From Bacteroidales bacterium (GTDB taxonomy: Bacteria; Bacteroidota; Bacteroidia; Bacteroidales; UBA932), in NCBI GenBank assembly GCA_017938925.1, contig JAGBAO010000010.1, positions 62,001 through 126,000 on the forward strand: a DNA stretch of 64,000 nucleotides, read 5' to 3'. The translations under genes and the position numbers were made by a program. The first letter of the stretch is position 1, and each line of letters begins with the position of its first letter. Below the pieces are notes generated by a model. That model was not told the DNA's origin. It made no database searches and saw only the letters and a program-made list of their open reading frames with translations. Of the stretch, positions 16,245 through 25,448 are shown piece after piece.

Positions 16245-17431
16245 TTCATCTTAATCGAATCAACCGTACAGTCGAGAGTGCCGTCACAGAACATCACCGA
16301 CACCTTGTCTCCCGCCGAATGTCCCGCCGCTCCCTTGAGGACAACGCCCTCAGCATCCACCGCAAGGGCATATCCTCTTTCCAGAATAACCCGGGGATCG
16401 GCAGCCTTGAACCTGGCCTCAAGCACATTCAGTGCCGCCTCCATTGCCGCTATCTTCAAGGCGAATCCTCCCTTTACCCTTGCCTGAAGCGAGTTCAGGG
16501 CAGACTCAGCCGCATATATCTTGTTCGAGAACGCAAGACTCATCCTGGTCTGGAGCGACGACAGTCGTTCGTCTTCCGTTTCGTATATCCCTATGATGAA
16601 ATCCGCGAGAGCGGTCGGAGTCTTGACGAACTCGTGAGCCACCATATCGCAGACATGATAGTCCTGGTCATGACCTATGGCAGTCAGCACAGGGAGAGGA
16701 TACTGGGCGATCACCGCTGCCAGAGAATAATCGTCATAGCATGCCAGATCGAGTTTCGCACCGCCTCCACGAAGAATCAGCACTGCGTCGTAGCCATCGG
16801 CATCCTCCATCACGGCATCCATGGCAGCTATTATCGATGAAGGACAGTCAGCACCCTGCATCAGGGCAGGATAAAGGCTTATGTCAAGCCGGAAGCCATA
16901 TGGATTCTCCTCCACATGCCTCATGAAGTCGCGATACCCGGCGGCATCCTCAGCGGAAATCACCGCCAGACGGTATGGAAGAAGAGGCAGCTGAAGATCC
17001 TTCTGCAGTCCCATAAGTCCTTCCTTCTGAAGGCGTTCTATGGTCTTCTGCCTTTCCAGCTCCTTCACTCCGACAGAATATTCCGGATCTATATCATTGA
17101 TTATCAGCGACAAGCCATACAGCTGACTATAATTCACCTGTACTTCCACCAGAACGGCCATTCCCTCGGCAAGAGGAGAGCCTGTCACGGACTCGAAATA
17201 TGGGGCTATGAAACGGTATTTTGAACTCCAGATTATAGCTGACGCCTTTGCAATCAGCCCGTTCCCGTCACTTTGAGAGAGTTCCATATAACAATGGCCT
17301 CCGCTACGTGCCTTGATTGCACTCACTTCGGCCTTGATCCACACCCGTTTAGGAAAAAGCGATTCTACCCCCTGTTTCAGCGCTGACTGAAGTGCAAAGA
17401 GATCGATAAATTCCTTTTCCATACGGCTCAT
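16241..17431 (-). CDS. xseA: Exodeoxyribonuclease VII large subunit
   Basis: 396 residues from the ATG at 17431; the ATG at 17422 (MEKEFIDLF) is equally possible. XseA is the catalytic subunit of a single-strand-specific exonuclease. An OB-fold is N-terminal (VWIKAEVSAIKARSGGHCYMEL), and the catalytic domain includes AVISAEDAAGYRDF, LILRGGGAKLDLACYDD and PVLTAIGHDQDYHVCD. It heads the long minus-strand operon that includes the glycogen genes. A TAAATTTG box lies just upstream, back to back with engB. Confidence 0.95.
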   Translation of the reverse strand: MSRMEKEFIDLFALQSALKQGVESLFPKRVWIKAEVSAIKARSGGHCYMELSQSDGNGLIAKASAIIWSSKYRFIAPYFESVTGSPLAEGMAVLVEVQVNYSQLYGLSLIINDIDPEYSVGVKELERQKTIERLQKEGLMGLQKDLQLPLLPYRLAVISAEDAAGYRDFMRHVEENPYGFRLDISLYPALMQGADCPSSIIAAMDAVMEDADGYDAVLILRGGGAKLDLACYDDYSLAAVIAQYPLPVLTAIGHDQDYHVCDMVAHEFVKTPTALADFIIGIYETEDERLSSLQTRMSLAFSNKIYAAESALNSLQARVKGGFALKIAAMEAALNVLEARFKAADPRVILERGYALAVDAEGVVLKGAAGHSAGDKVSVMFCDGTLDCTVDSIKMN

Positions 17432-17443
17432 TTTCAAACGTCA

Positions 17444-17451
17444 CAAATTTA
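17444..17451 (-). promoter_or_regulatory. Bacteroidetes -7 box for xseA
   Basis: TAAATTTG on the minus strand, matching TAnnTTTG. It would give a leader of about 10 bases to the ATG at 17431 or about 18 to that at 17422, which mildly favours the second start. No clear -33 TTTG. Confidence 0.45.
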
Positions 17452-17509
17452 AGGAAAAATTCCTTATTTTACATAGGGATTTTCGTAAGAAAAAATCAAA
17501 TAAATTTAA

Positions 17510-17517
17510 TATCTTTG
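17510..17517 (+). promoter_or_regulatory. Bacteroidetes -7 box for engB
   Basis: TATCTTTG, a full match to TAnnTTTG, with an AT-rich run upstream. It would give a leader of about 20 bases to the engB ATG at 17544. Confidence 0.55.
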
Positions 17518-17543
17518 CCGACTGATTCCGTAACCGCAGTTTT

Positions 17544-18149
17544 ATGAAGATTACAGAAGCGCTTTTTGCCGGCAGCAGCACGAGGATTTCAGAAAAGCCG
17601 AAACAGAAATTTCCGGAATTCGCCTTCATCGGAAGGTCGAATGTAGGCAAGTCTTCCCTCATAAACATGCTTTGCCGCAACAAGAAGCTGGCCATGACAT
17701 CCAGCAAGCCCGGCAAGACAAGACTGGTGAACCATTTCCTCATCAACAGGCAGTGGTATCTCGTCGACCTCCCGGGATACGGCTACGCCAAGATGTCGGC
17801 AACCGGCAAGCAGAAACTGGAGCAGGTGATCAGGAACTACATCAATCTCTCCGAAGAGATGGTCATGCTCTTCGTCCTCATCGATTCCCGTCACGACATC
17901 GGCCAGGTGGACATGGACTTTCTGATCGAACTCGGTCAGAGCCGGATTCCGTTTGCAATAATCTTCACAAAGGGAGACAAGAGCGGTCCCGTGGCACTCG
18001 CGGCACAGATCGAGAAGATGAAGAACCAGATCCTGGAACTGTGGGAGGAACTTCCCCCGACCTTCATCAGCTCGTCAGAGACCGGAGCAGGAAGGGAGGA
18101 GATTCTGGATTACATCGAATCAGTACTTGAAACACTTGACAAAAACTAA
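17544..18149 (+). CDS. engB: Ribosome biogenesis GTPase YsxC/EngB
   Basis: 201 residues, full length. A TRAFAC GTPase needed for assembly of the 50S subunit. G1 is FIGRSNVGKSSLINML, G3 is VDLPGYGYAK and G4 is FTKGDK, with SSSETG as G5. First gene of a plus-strand run followed 12 bases later by prs. Confidence 0.97.
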   Translation: MKITEALFAGSSTRISEKPKQKFPEFAFIGRSNVGKSSLINMLCRNKKLAMTSSKPGKTRLVNHFLINRQWYLVDLPGYGYAKMSATGKQKLEQVIRNYINLSEEMVMLFVLIDSRHDIGQVDMDFLIELGQSRIPFAIIFTKGDKSGPVALAAQIEKMKNQILELWEELPPTFISSSETGAGREEILDYIESVLETLDKN

Positions 18150-18161
18150 ACCCTCAACAAT

Positions 18162-19112
18162 ATGCAGCACGAACACAAAATCAAACTTTTCACTTGCAAG
18201 GCATCAAAGGATTTCGCCTTGAAGGTGGCAAAGGCACTCAACCTTGAAGTCGGAAATTCCGATGTCCTCACCTTCAGCGACGGTGAGTTCCAGCCATGCT
18301 ACAACGAGAGTGTCAGAGGAGCGACAGTATTCATCGTACAATCGACTTTCCCTCCTACAGACAACCTTTTCGAACTCCTTCTGATGATTGACGCGGCCAA
18401 AAGGGCTTCCGCTCACAAGGTGATTGCCGTCATGCCGTACTTCGGATGGGCACGCCAGGACCGCAAGGACAAGCCAAGAGTTTCAATCGGTGCAAAGCTT
18501 GTTGCGAACATGCTCGCTGCAGCCGGATGTGACCGTGTGATGACATGCGACCTTCACGCAGACCAGATCCAGGGATTCTTCGATTTCCCTGTTGACCACA
18601 TCTATGCAAGTGCAGTGTTCCTGCCATATCTCCAGAAGATGAACATCGAGAACCTCGCGATCGCTGCCCCTGACATGGGCGGCGCCAAGAGGGCAAACGC
18701 ATATGCAAGATATCTCCAGTGCCCTGTCATAATCTGCCACAAGTCACGCGAGAAGGCAAACGTAGTGGGCTCAATCACAGCCATCGGTGACGTTGTCGGA
18801 AAGAACGTCGTGATAGTTGACGACATGATCGACACTGCCGGAACCCTTGCGAAGGCAGCTAACGTTCTCAAGGAGATGGGAGCGGCAAGCGTGCGTGCAT
18901 GCGCGACACATGCTGTGTTCTCAGGCCCTGCATATGACAGGATCGCGGAGTCCGCTCTTGAGGAAGTGATCGTTTCAGACACGATTCCTCTCAGCAATGA
19001 CCCTGCTAAGGACAAGAGCAAGATCACTGTCCTTTCGATGACAGAAATCTTTGCCGACATCATCGACAAGGTCTACAACTACGACTCGATCAGCCCTAGC
19101 TTCATCAACTAA
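18162..19112 (+). CDS. prs: Ribose-phosphate pyrophosphokinase
   Basis: 316 residues. Makes PRPP from ribose-5-phosphate and ATP for nucleotide, histidine and NAD synthesis. The flexible loop FGWARQDRKDKPR, the metal site CDLHADQIQGFF and the PRPP loop VIVDDMIDTAGTLAKAA are all intact. A strong hairpin terminator follows at 19132. Confidence 0.97.
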   Translation: MQHEHKIKLFTCKASKDFALKVAKALNLEVGNSDVLTFSDGEFQPCYNESVRGATVFIVQSTFPPTDNLFELLLMIDAAKRASAHKVIAVMPYFGWARQDRKDKPRVSIGAKLVANMLAAAGCDRVMTCDLHADQIQGFFDFPVDHIYASAVFLPYLQKMNIENLAIAAPDMGGAKRANAYARYLQCPVIICHKSREKANVVGSITAIGDVVGKNVVIVDDMIDTAGTLAKAANVLKEMGAASVRACATHAVFSGPAYDRIAESALEEVIVSDTIPLSNDPAKDKSKITVLSMTEIFADIIDKVYNYDSISPSFIN

Positions 19113-19131
19113 GGAACTGATTTTGATACAG

Positions 19132-19177
19132 ATTCCGCCGGGAGAACGGACTCCCGACGGAATTTATTGATTTTTAT
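19132..19177 (+). terminator. Terminator after prs
   Basis: ATTCCGCCGGGAG (19132-19144) pairs with CTCCCGACGGAAT (19151-19163), 12 of 13 positions, with a 6-base loop. It is followed by TTATTGATTTTTAT. The next ATG is at 19178, so read-through may still feed the downstream gene. Confidence 0.75.
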
Positions 19178-19432
19178 ATGGAAGTATTGCTTGCAGCTTT
19201 GGTACTTGTGGGCCTGTGCGTGTTCGGCCTGTGCTTCAACATCATCTTCAGGAAGGACGGAAAGTTCCCTGAGACAGAGATAGAGAACAATGTGGAAATG
19301 CGCAAAAGGGGCATCAAGTGCGCCAAGGAAGAGGAAATAAAGCTTTGGGGAAAGAAGAACCCCGACGGCACCCCTGCTGAATGCAGCGAGGGTGGATGTG
19401 CAAGTTGCGGCTCTGCCTCGACCTGCAGATAG
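19178..19432 (+). CDS. Small membrane-anchored protein with cysteine-rich tail
   Basis: 84 residues. One N-terminal membrane segment (about 3-24, LLAALVLVGLCVFGLCFNIIF) is followed by a charged middle region and a tail with four cysteines in CSEGGCASCGSASTC, a possible metal site. The segment FPETEIENNVEMRKRGIKC looks conserved rather than random. I know of no function. It sits between the prs terminator and der. Confidence 0.75.
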   Translation: MEVLLAALVLVGLCVFGLCFNIIFRKDGKFPETEIENNVEMRKRGIKCAKEEEIKLWGKKNPDGTPAECSEGGCASCGSASTCR

Positions 19433-19442
19433 TCTGCCCCGC

Positions 19443-19459
19443 ATCCCCTGCATGGGGAT
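19443..19459. other. Short hairpin upstream of der
   Basis: ATCCCC (19443-19448) pairs with GGGGAT (19454-19459) around TGCAT. It lies in the 107-base gap before der. The only T-rich feature after it is weak, so terminator activity is doubtful. Confidence 0.4.
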
Positions 19460-19539
19460 TTCAGGGTATATTACGGTTCCGGATAGGGACAGGCAATCAT
19501 CGCCGTGAGGCGGGATATTAACAATTAAACTTATTATTT

Positions 19540-20847
19540 ATGAGCTTATTAGCTATCGTTGGACGTCCGAATGTAGGTAAGTCCACACTTTTCAACAGGC
19601 TTGTGGGAATGAGACAGGCCATTGTAGATGAAACAGCAGGTGTTACGCGCGACAGACACTATGGAAGGTGCGAGTGGTGCGGAACTGAATTTTCGGTTGT
19701 TGACACAGGAGGATACACCTCCAACTCGGACGACATCTTCGAGGAAGAGATCCGCAAGCAGGTCGTTCTCGCCATCGAGGAGGCATCGGTAGTGCTCTTC
19801 ATGGTGGAGGCCGGCACAGGTATCACAGACTATGACGAGGAGATCGCCGACCTTCTGCGCAGAAGCGGAAAGCCGGTCGTGCTTGCAGTGAACAAGATCG
19901 ACTCGGGAGAGAAGATGTACGACGCATTCCAGTTCTATTCACTCGGACTGGGAGAGGTCTACAGCATATCCGCTGCCAACGGAGGCGGCACAGGAGACCT
20001 TCTGGATGCCATCGTGAAGGAACTCCCGGAGGAGGACCCCGACAAGGACGAGCATCCTGAGCTTCCACACTTCACCATCGTCGGAAAGCCTAACGTCGGC
20101 AAATCATCACTGACCAACGCCCTGCTCGGCAAGGAAAGGAACATAGTGACTCCTATCGCTGGCACCACACGTGACTCCATCGCCACCTTATATAACAAGT
20201 TCGGACATGAGTTCATGCTGGTGGACACAGCCGGAATGAGAAAGAAGACCAAGGTACACGAAGATCTGGAGTTCTACTCCGTGATGAGGTCGATCCGTGC
20301 GATCGAGCACTCTGACGTCTGCATCCTCATGATCGACGCCCAGACAGGTATCGAATCACAGGACATGGCCATCTTCAACCTCATCCAGAGAAACAAGAAG
20401 GGCTGCGTCGTGGTCGTGAACAAATGGGACACAGTGGAGAAGGACAGCAACACCATGAAGGAATATGTCGAGGCCATAAAGGCCCGCCTGGCTCCTTTCA
20501 ACGACCTTCCGATAATCTTCACCTCCGTAATCAACAAGCAGAGGATCATGGATGTGCTCAACGCAGCGGCACATGTCTACGAGAACTACTCACGCAAGAT
20601 AAAGACATCGGAACTGAACGAGGCCATGCTTCCGGAAATAGAGAACTATCCTCCACCTGCATGGAAGGGAAAGTACATCAAGATCAAGTATGTGACCCAG
20701 CTCCCTACCCGTTCTCCGTCATTTGCATTCTTCTGCAACCTGCCGCAGTACATCCGCGAGCCGTACCGCCGCTTCCTGGAGAACAAGCTCCGCACGAAGT
20801 TCGACTTCCTCGGCTGCCCTGTGCAGGTGTTCCTCAGACAGAAATAG
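19540..20847 (+). CDS. der: Ribosome biogenesis GTPase Der (EngA)
   Basis: 435 residues with the two tandem GTPase domains unique to Der: G1 motifs [12 protein letters not shown] (residue 8 on) and [12 protein letters not shown] (about 183 on), and G4 motifs NKID and NKWD. A KH-like C-terminal domain follows (about 355-435, with [17 protein letters not shown]). Needed for 50S maturation. The ECF sigma gene begins only 12 bases downstream, with no terminator between. Confidence 0.97.
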   Translation: MSLLAIVGRPNVGKSTLFNRLVGMRQAIVDETAGVTRDRHYGRCEWCGTEFSVVDTGGYTSNSDDIFEEEIRKQVVLAIEEASVVLFMVEAGTGITDYDEEIADLLRRSGKPVVLAVNKIDSGEKMYDAFQFYSLGLGEVYSISAANGGGTGDLLDAIVKELPEEDPDKDEHPELPHFTIVGKPNVGKSSLTNALLGKERNIVTPIAGTTRDSIATLYNKFGHEFMLVDTAGMRKKTKVHEDLEFYSVMRSIRAIEHSDVCILMIDAQTGIESQDMAIFNLIQRNKKGCVVVVNKWDTVEKDSNTMKEYVEAIKARLAPFNDLPIIFTSVINKQRIMDVLNAAAHVYENYSRKIKTSELNEAMLPEIENYPPPAWKGKYIKIKYVTQLPTRSPSFAFFCNLPQYIREPYRRFLENKLRTKFDFLGCPVQVFLRQK

Positions 20848-20859
20848 AGGAATCTGGTC

Positions 20860-21399
20860 ATGACGTCCAAGAGAGAAAAGATTCTGCTTCAAGGCCTTGC
20901 TGATGGTAACGAAAAAGCCTTCAGGGAGGTCTTCGAGCATTATTATCCGAAAGTCAAGTGCTTTCTCAGACAGTTCATTCATAACGAGGAGGATGCCAGA
21001 GACCTTGCCCAGAACATATTCATCAAGATCTGGCTTCAAAGAGTGCTTCTTCGAGAAATCAAATCCTTCGGTGCATACTTGTACACCATGTGCAGGAATG
21101 CAGCCATTGACTATGGGCGGGTGTACAAAGTAAAGATTCCTTTCACAGAGGGCAATGAAGGAGAGTATGAGTCTGAAAGTGAGTTCTTTGCCAAAGAAAC
21201 TGAAATCCAGGTGACCAATATAATAAATGGACTGCCGGAAAAGAGGAAAAAGATATTCATAATGTCACGTCTGGAAGGAAAGTCGTATGAGGAGATTGCT
21301 CAAAAGATGGGTATAACCAGAAAAACGGTGGAAAATCATATACACCTGGCATTAAAGGAATTAAGAAAGATAATATCAGTGATGGCCCTGTTTATTTAA
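20860..21399 (+). CDS. ECF-type RNA polymerase sigma factor (FecI-like)
   Basis: 179 residues. Region 2 is at about 20-90 (FEHYYPKVKCFLRQFIHNEED, then ARDLAQNIFIKIW). Region 4 is at about 120-172 (EGKSYEEIAQKMGITRKTVENHI). There are no extra domains. Followed by FecR, SusC and SusD, it matches the trans-envelope signalling units in which an outer-membrane receptor signals through FecR to release the sigma factor and raise transport-gene expression. Unusually it lies directly behind der. Confidence 0.94.
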   Translation: MTSKREKILLQGLADGNEKAFREVFEHYYPKVKCFLRQFIHNEEDARDLAQNIFIKIWLQRVLLREIKSFGAYLYTMCRNAAIDYGRVYKVKIPFTEGNEGEYESESEFFAKETEIQVTNIINGLPEKRKKIFIMSRLEGKSYEEIAQKMGITRKTVENHIHLALKELRKIISVMALFI

Positions 21400-21451
21400 G
21401 GCTTGGGGGCTATGATCGGATTTTTCGTCAAATATATAGAGCAATAAACCT

Positions 21452-22348
21452 ATGTCTGCATACAAGTTCAAAGGTTGGGAAAACATAGACGGGTCATCGG
21501 TGACACGTGAGGAGACGGATTCTGCCTTCAAGGCCGTCATGCATAGTGCCCGGGAGATAGAGGCGGCATATCAAGTCAGGCAGAAGGCCGTGAAGAGGGC
21601 AAAGGTCATGCGCATCATAATGTATGCGGCAGCCGCCCTGATTCTGATAGCATCGCCTTTGGCCATCCATCATATGATGAACAATGAGGAGACGGACCTT
21701 ATGGCCACATCTTCTCTCACTACAGATCACGGAGAGATTCAGGAGATCACCCTGCCGGACGGCAGCATGGTCACGCTTAACTCCGGATCGGCTCTGACAT
21801 GGCCGGATGAATTCTCAAAGAACAGGGTTGTCACACTCACTGGTGAGGCGTTGTTCAATGTGACAGCAGACAGAAAGCATAAGTTCATTGTCCGGACAGA
21901 GGAACTTCAGATAACAGTCCACGGAACGATTTTCGACGTCTGCGACTATCCTGAAGACGGCTGTGCAACAGTGACGCTTTGCAAAGGTTCTGTCGCTGTG
22001 AAAAGATCTGAGAAGAGGGTCCAAGCGGCAACACTCAGCCCTGACCAGACTTATACATATGATAAGGGAAGCGGAGCGGTCACAGTCAAGGTGATTGACG
22101 CTGCCGAGGCTACGCTCTGGACAGGCGGACATATCTATATAAAGTCTCAGACGTTGGAGCAGGCTGCAAGGATGGTGGAAAGAAGGTTCGGTGTGAACAT
22201 ACACTTCCTCACAGACAAACATCAGGAAACAGTCCTGACAGCCAAATTCGCAAACGGAGAAACATTGCACGAAATAATGGCAGCCATCCGCCAACTCGTG
22301 CCTGAAATGGAATACAGTATCGAAGAAAAGGACATTTTCATCAGATAA
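21452..22348 (+). CDS. FecR family anti-sigma factor
   Basis: 298 residues. A short cytoplasmic N-terminus that should hold the sigma factor is followed by one membrane segment (about 52-68, IIMYAAAALILIASPLA). The periplasmic FecR domain comes next (about 90-195, with ITLPDGSMVTLNSGSALTWP and HGTIFDVCDY). A C-terminal DUF4974-like domain (about 228-298) ends EYSIEEKDIFIR. The DUF4974 part should contact the STN domain of the SusC gene next door. Confidence 0.93.
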   Translation: MSAYKFKGWENIDGSSVTREETDSAFKAVMHSAREIEAAYQVRQKAVKRAKVMRIIMYAAAALILIASPLAIHHMMNNEETDLMATSSLTTDHGEIQEITLPDGSMVTLNSGSALTWPDEFSKNRVVTLTGEALFNVTADRKHKFIVRTEELQITVHGTIFDVCDYPEDGCATVTLCKGSVAVKRSEKRVQAATLSPDQTYTYDKGSGAVTVKVIDAAEATLWTGGHIYIKSQTLEQAARMVERRFGVNIHFLTDKHQETVLTAKFANGETLHEIMAAIRQLVPEMEYSIEEKDIFIR

Positions 22349-22357
22349 GAGCCCTTC

Positions 22358-25300
22358 ATGAGATCCGCAATCAACACGATGCTCGTCATCGCCGGACTAA
22401 TCTGCACTTTGACTCTTTCAGCTCAAGACCAGACCGTAGAATTCCCTCAGGGGAAACTCAGAATCAGGAAAGCGTTCGAGGTGATAGAGGCACAGAGCGG
22501 TCTGTCTGTCGCATATAATGAAGACCTGCTGGATGTAAATAAGAAAGTTACCCCTCCCAAGTCGGAAACCGTAAGCTGTGCTATGGAGATTCTGCTGCAC
22601 GGAACAGGTATGGAAGCTATATTCCAAGGCAAACTTATCCTCGTAGTGCTGTCTGAGAAAGCTCAGAAAGAAAGTCTATTTGCCAAGAACGAGAAAGGCA
22701 TTTACGTCAACATGCTGGAAGAGGCTGTTGTGGTCGGTTACGGTACCATGCAGAAGAAGGATATCACCTCAGCTATCAGCACATATCGGCCGTTGGAAAA
22801 GGGAGAAAGGCAGGTCGGATGTCCCGATGCTCTCCTGCAAGGAAGAGTGGCCGGCGTGAATGTCACGGCTTCGTCCGGGACCCCTGGCAGCAGGAACAGA
22901 GTGAGTATCAGAGGTATCGGTTCTCTCACTGCTGGCAATGAGCCTCTTTATGTGGTCGATGGCATTCCGCTGAGCAACACATCGGCAGATGCCGGAGAAT
23001 GGGGCGGAGAAACCTTGAGTCCTCTTGCAGACATCAATCCAGCCGACATAGAATCAATCCAGATACTCAAAGACGCGGCCTCGGCAGCCATCTATGGTTC
23101 AAGGGGTACAAATGGAGTCATACTCATCACCACAAAAAAGGGTTACAAGGGTGCCCCGAAAGTAACGGCGGATGCATCCACAAGTATATCATATATCCCG
23201 AACCTCAAGAAACTGGCTGTGGCGGATGCAGACCTTTATCTGCAGGTTCAGAACGAGGCAATCGACAACTACAACCGTCAGACAGGTTCCTCTGTGTCTC
23301 ATCTTTCTAATCCTTTTCCTGACAGAGCACAGTTCAACTGGACAGACGTAGTTTTCCGTACAGCGTTCACATGGAATGGCAATCTCTCAGTCTCGGGAGG
23401 CTCGCAGCGAAACAGATACTACATATCAGCCAACGCACGTCAGAACCAGGGCACGGTCATCGGCAGCCGTTTAGACAAATACGGAGTGAAGGCAACTGTG
23501 ACCTCAGACATAAGGGACTGGCTTTCGGTCGGAATGAACCTCACTGCCAGCCACACATACTCAGACAGGGTACCTGACGGCAATATGGGTACTTCGATCC
23601 TGACCCATGCATTAGAACACCGTCCATGGGACACTCCATATCATCCGGATGGGTCATACACGATCAAGGATGTGGACCTTCTTCACTACAATCTGATCCA
23701 GGCCATCAATGAGCAGGATGTATATAACAGGAACTTCCGAATGTTCGGAAGCGCATATCTCTCGGTGACTCCTATCAAGGGACTGAAATTCAAGACCAGC
23801 ATAGGAGGGGACTTCATGTATGCGGAAGACCATATATATTACACTGCCAAGCATATGTACGGCAACTCCGTCGGTCTGCTCACAGATGCCCGCAAGGCAT
23901 ATACCTCCGTTGTGATTGACAACATACTTTCATATGGTTGCAGTTCGACAAGAGGTTTCGCTATGGACATTATGCTGGGACACTCGTTCCAGAAGGATGC
24001 TTCATCCACCGCATCCCAGACAGGACAAGGTTTTCCATCCTCGGACTTCGACGTGAATTCAGTGGCTGCCGAATATACCGATGTCACTTCCGGAATGTCC
24101 TCATGGGCTCTGCAGTCATTTATGTTCAGGACAACTCTGAAATATCAGAACCGTTACCTCCTAACACTGACTGCACGAGCCGATGGATCGTCAAAATTCG
24201 CAAGGGAGAACAGATATGGGTTCTTTCCGTCAGCATCTGCCGGATGGGTCGTATCCAAGGAACCGTTCTGGACTGCACATAGAACTGAATTCAAGCTCAG
24301 AACCAGCTATGGATTGACAGGAAACCAGGGAGGTATCGGGGCATATGCTTATCAGGCATTGGCAAACGGAGGATACAACTATCTGAATGAAAACGGGATA
24401 GCACTAATGACCCAGGGAAACCGCGATCTCAGATGGGAGAAGGCCTCCCAATATGACATCGGAGCAGATCTGTCATTCTGGTCAGGAGCTCTGACAGTAT
24501 CTGCCGACCTGTTCCAGAAAGACACCAAGGACCTTCTCTACAACAAGCCGACATCAGCCGTGAGCGGCTTCACGTACAGGACCAGCAACATCGGATCCAT
24601 GCGGAACCGAGGACTAGAACTCACCATCGGCTCAGAACTGTCCGGGTACGGCATCCTTTGGAAGGGAGATTTCAACATCTCATTCATAAAGAATCGTCTG
24701 ACTTCATTGCTTGATGATAATGACATCGTGACCACTGACGACTACCATGCCCTCAAGGTGGATGAAGAAGTGGGTAGTTTCTATATGATCAGGATGCTGG
24801 GAATTTATCAGGACGACAGTCAGGTGCCGGAGACTCTCTACAAGCAGGGTGTCCGTGCAGGAGATGTGATATATGAGGATGTGAACGGAGACGGAGAGAT
24901 AGATACAGTGAACGACAGCCAGTTTGTGGGATCTGCCAACCCGGTCTTCTCTGGAGGACTTAACAACAGCATATCATGGAAGGGGTTCGACCTCAGCCTC
25001 TTTCTGACGTTTTCATACGGCAACAAGATATACCAGACATGGACTGGCGGTCTGCGTCTGGGAAACGGCGAATGGCCAGCACAAAGGTCGGAGGCTTTGG
25101 CAAGATGGACAGGGCCGGGGACCAGCCGCAGCGTGCCGAGGGCGATATATGGAATGTCCTGGAACTCGACGAAATTCAAGAGCACACGCTTCCTGCATGA
25201 CGCCTCATATCTGAGATGCCGCAACCTGTCGCTTGGCTACACCATCCCTCCTGACAAGAGCAGAATGGCGGGGATGACTTCCATCAGGGTATATGTCGCT

Positions 25301-25444
25301 GCGGACAACCTTTTCCTGATATCTCCATACCGATACATCGACCCGGAAGTGAACACTAGTCTCAACGCCACCAAAATGGGACTCGACTGCATGTGGACAC
25401 CTCAGCCGAGATCATTCACATTTGGAGTAACCGTAAAGTTCTGA
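22358..25444 (+). CDS. SusC/RagA-type TonB-linked outer membrane transporter with STN domain
   Basis: 1028 residues. Signal peptide ending ...TLSAQDQ. An STN signalling domain (about 27-105) interacts with FecR. The plug begins at about 122 (EEAVVVGYGTMQKKDITSAIS), includes RVSIRGIGSLTAGNEPLYVVDG and ILKDAASAAIYGSRGTNGVI, and is followed by the beta barrel, ending in aromatic VKF. Oddity: the CarboxypepD_reg-like sandwich that usually sits between STN and plug in this family is missing. It imports a ligand together with the SusD lipoprotein encoded 4 bases later. Confidence 0.95.
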   Translation: MRSAINTMLVIAGLICTLTLSAQDQTVEFPQGKLRIRKAFEVIEAQSGLSVAYNEDLLDVNKKVTPPKSETVSCAMEILLHGTGMEAIFQGKLILVVLSEKAQKESLFAKNEKGIYVNMLEEAVVVGYGTMQKKDITSAISTYRPLEKGERQVGCPDALLQGRVAGVNVTASSGTPGSRNRVSIRGIGSLTAGNEPLYVVDGIPLSNTSADAGEWGGETLSPLADINPADIESIQILKDAASAAIYGSRGTNGVILITTKKGYKGAPKVTADASTSISYIPNLKKLAVADADLYLQVQNEAIDNYNRQTGSSVSHLSNPFPDRAQFNWTDVVFRTAFTWNGNLSVSGGSQRNRYYISANARQNQGTVIGSRLDKYGVKATVTSDIRDWLSVGMNLTASHTYSDRVPDGNMGTSILTHALEHRPWDTPYHPDGSYTIKDVDLLHYNLIQAINEQDVYNRNFRMFGSAYLSVTPIKGLKFKTSIGGDFMYAEDHIYYTAKHMYGNSVGLLTDARKAYTSVVIDNILSYGCSSTRGFAMDIMLGHSFQKDASSTASQTGQGFPSSDFDVNSVAAEYTDVTSGMSSWALQSFMFRTTLKYQNRYLLTLTARADGSSKFARENRYGFFPSASAGWVVSKEPFWTAHRTEFKLRTSYGLTGNQGGIGAYAYQALANGGYNYLNENGIALMTQGNRDLRWEKASQYDIGADLSFWSGALTVSADLFQKDTKDLLYNKPTSAVSGFTYRTSNIGSMRNRGLELTIGSELSGYGILWKGDFNISFIKNRLTSLLDDNDIVTTDDYHALKVDEEVGSFYMIRMLGIYQDDSQVPETLYKQGVRAGDVIYEDVNGDGEIDTVNDSQFVGSANPVFSGGLNNSISWKGFDLSLFLTFSYGNKIYQTWTGGLRLGNGEWPAQRSEALARWTGPGTSRSVPRAIYGMSWNSTKFKSTRFLHDASYLRCRNLSLGYTIPPDKSRMAGMTSIRVYVAADNLFLISPYRYIDPEVNTSLNATKMGLDCMWTPQPRSFTFGVTVKF

Positions 25445-25448
25445 TGAC

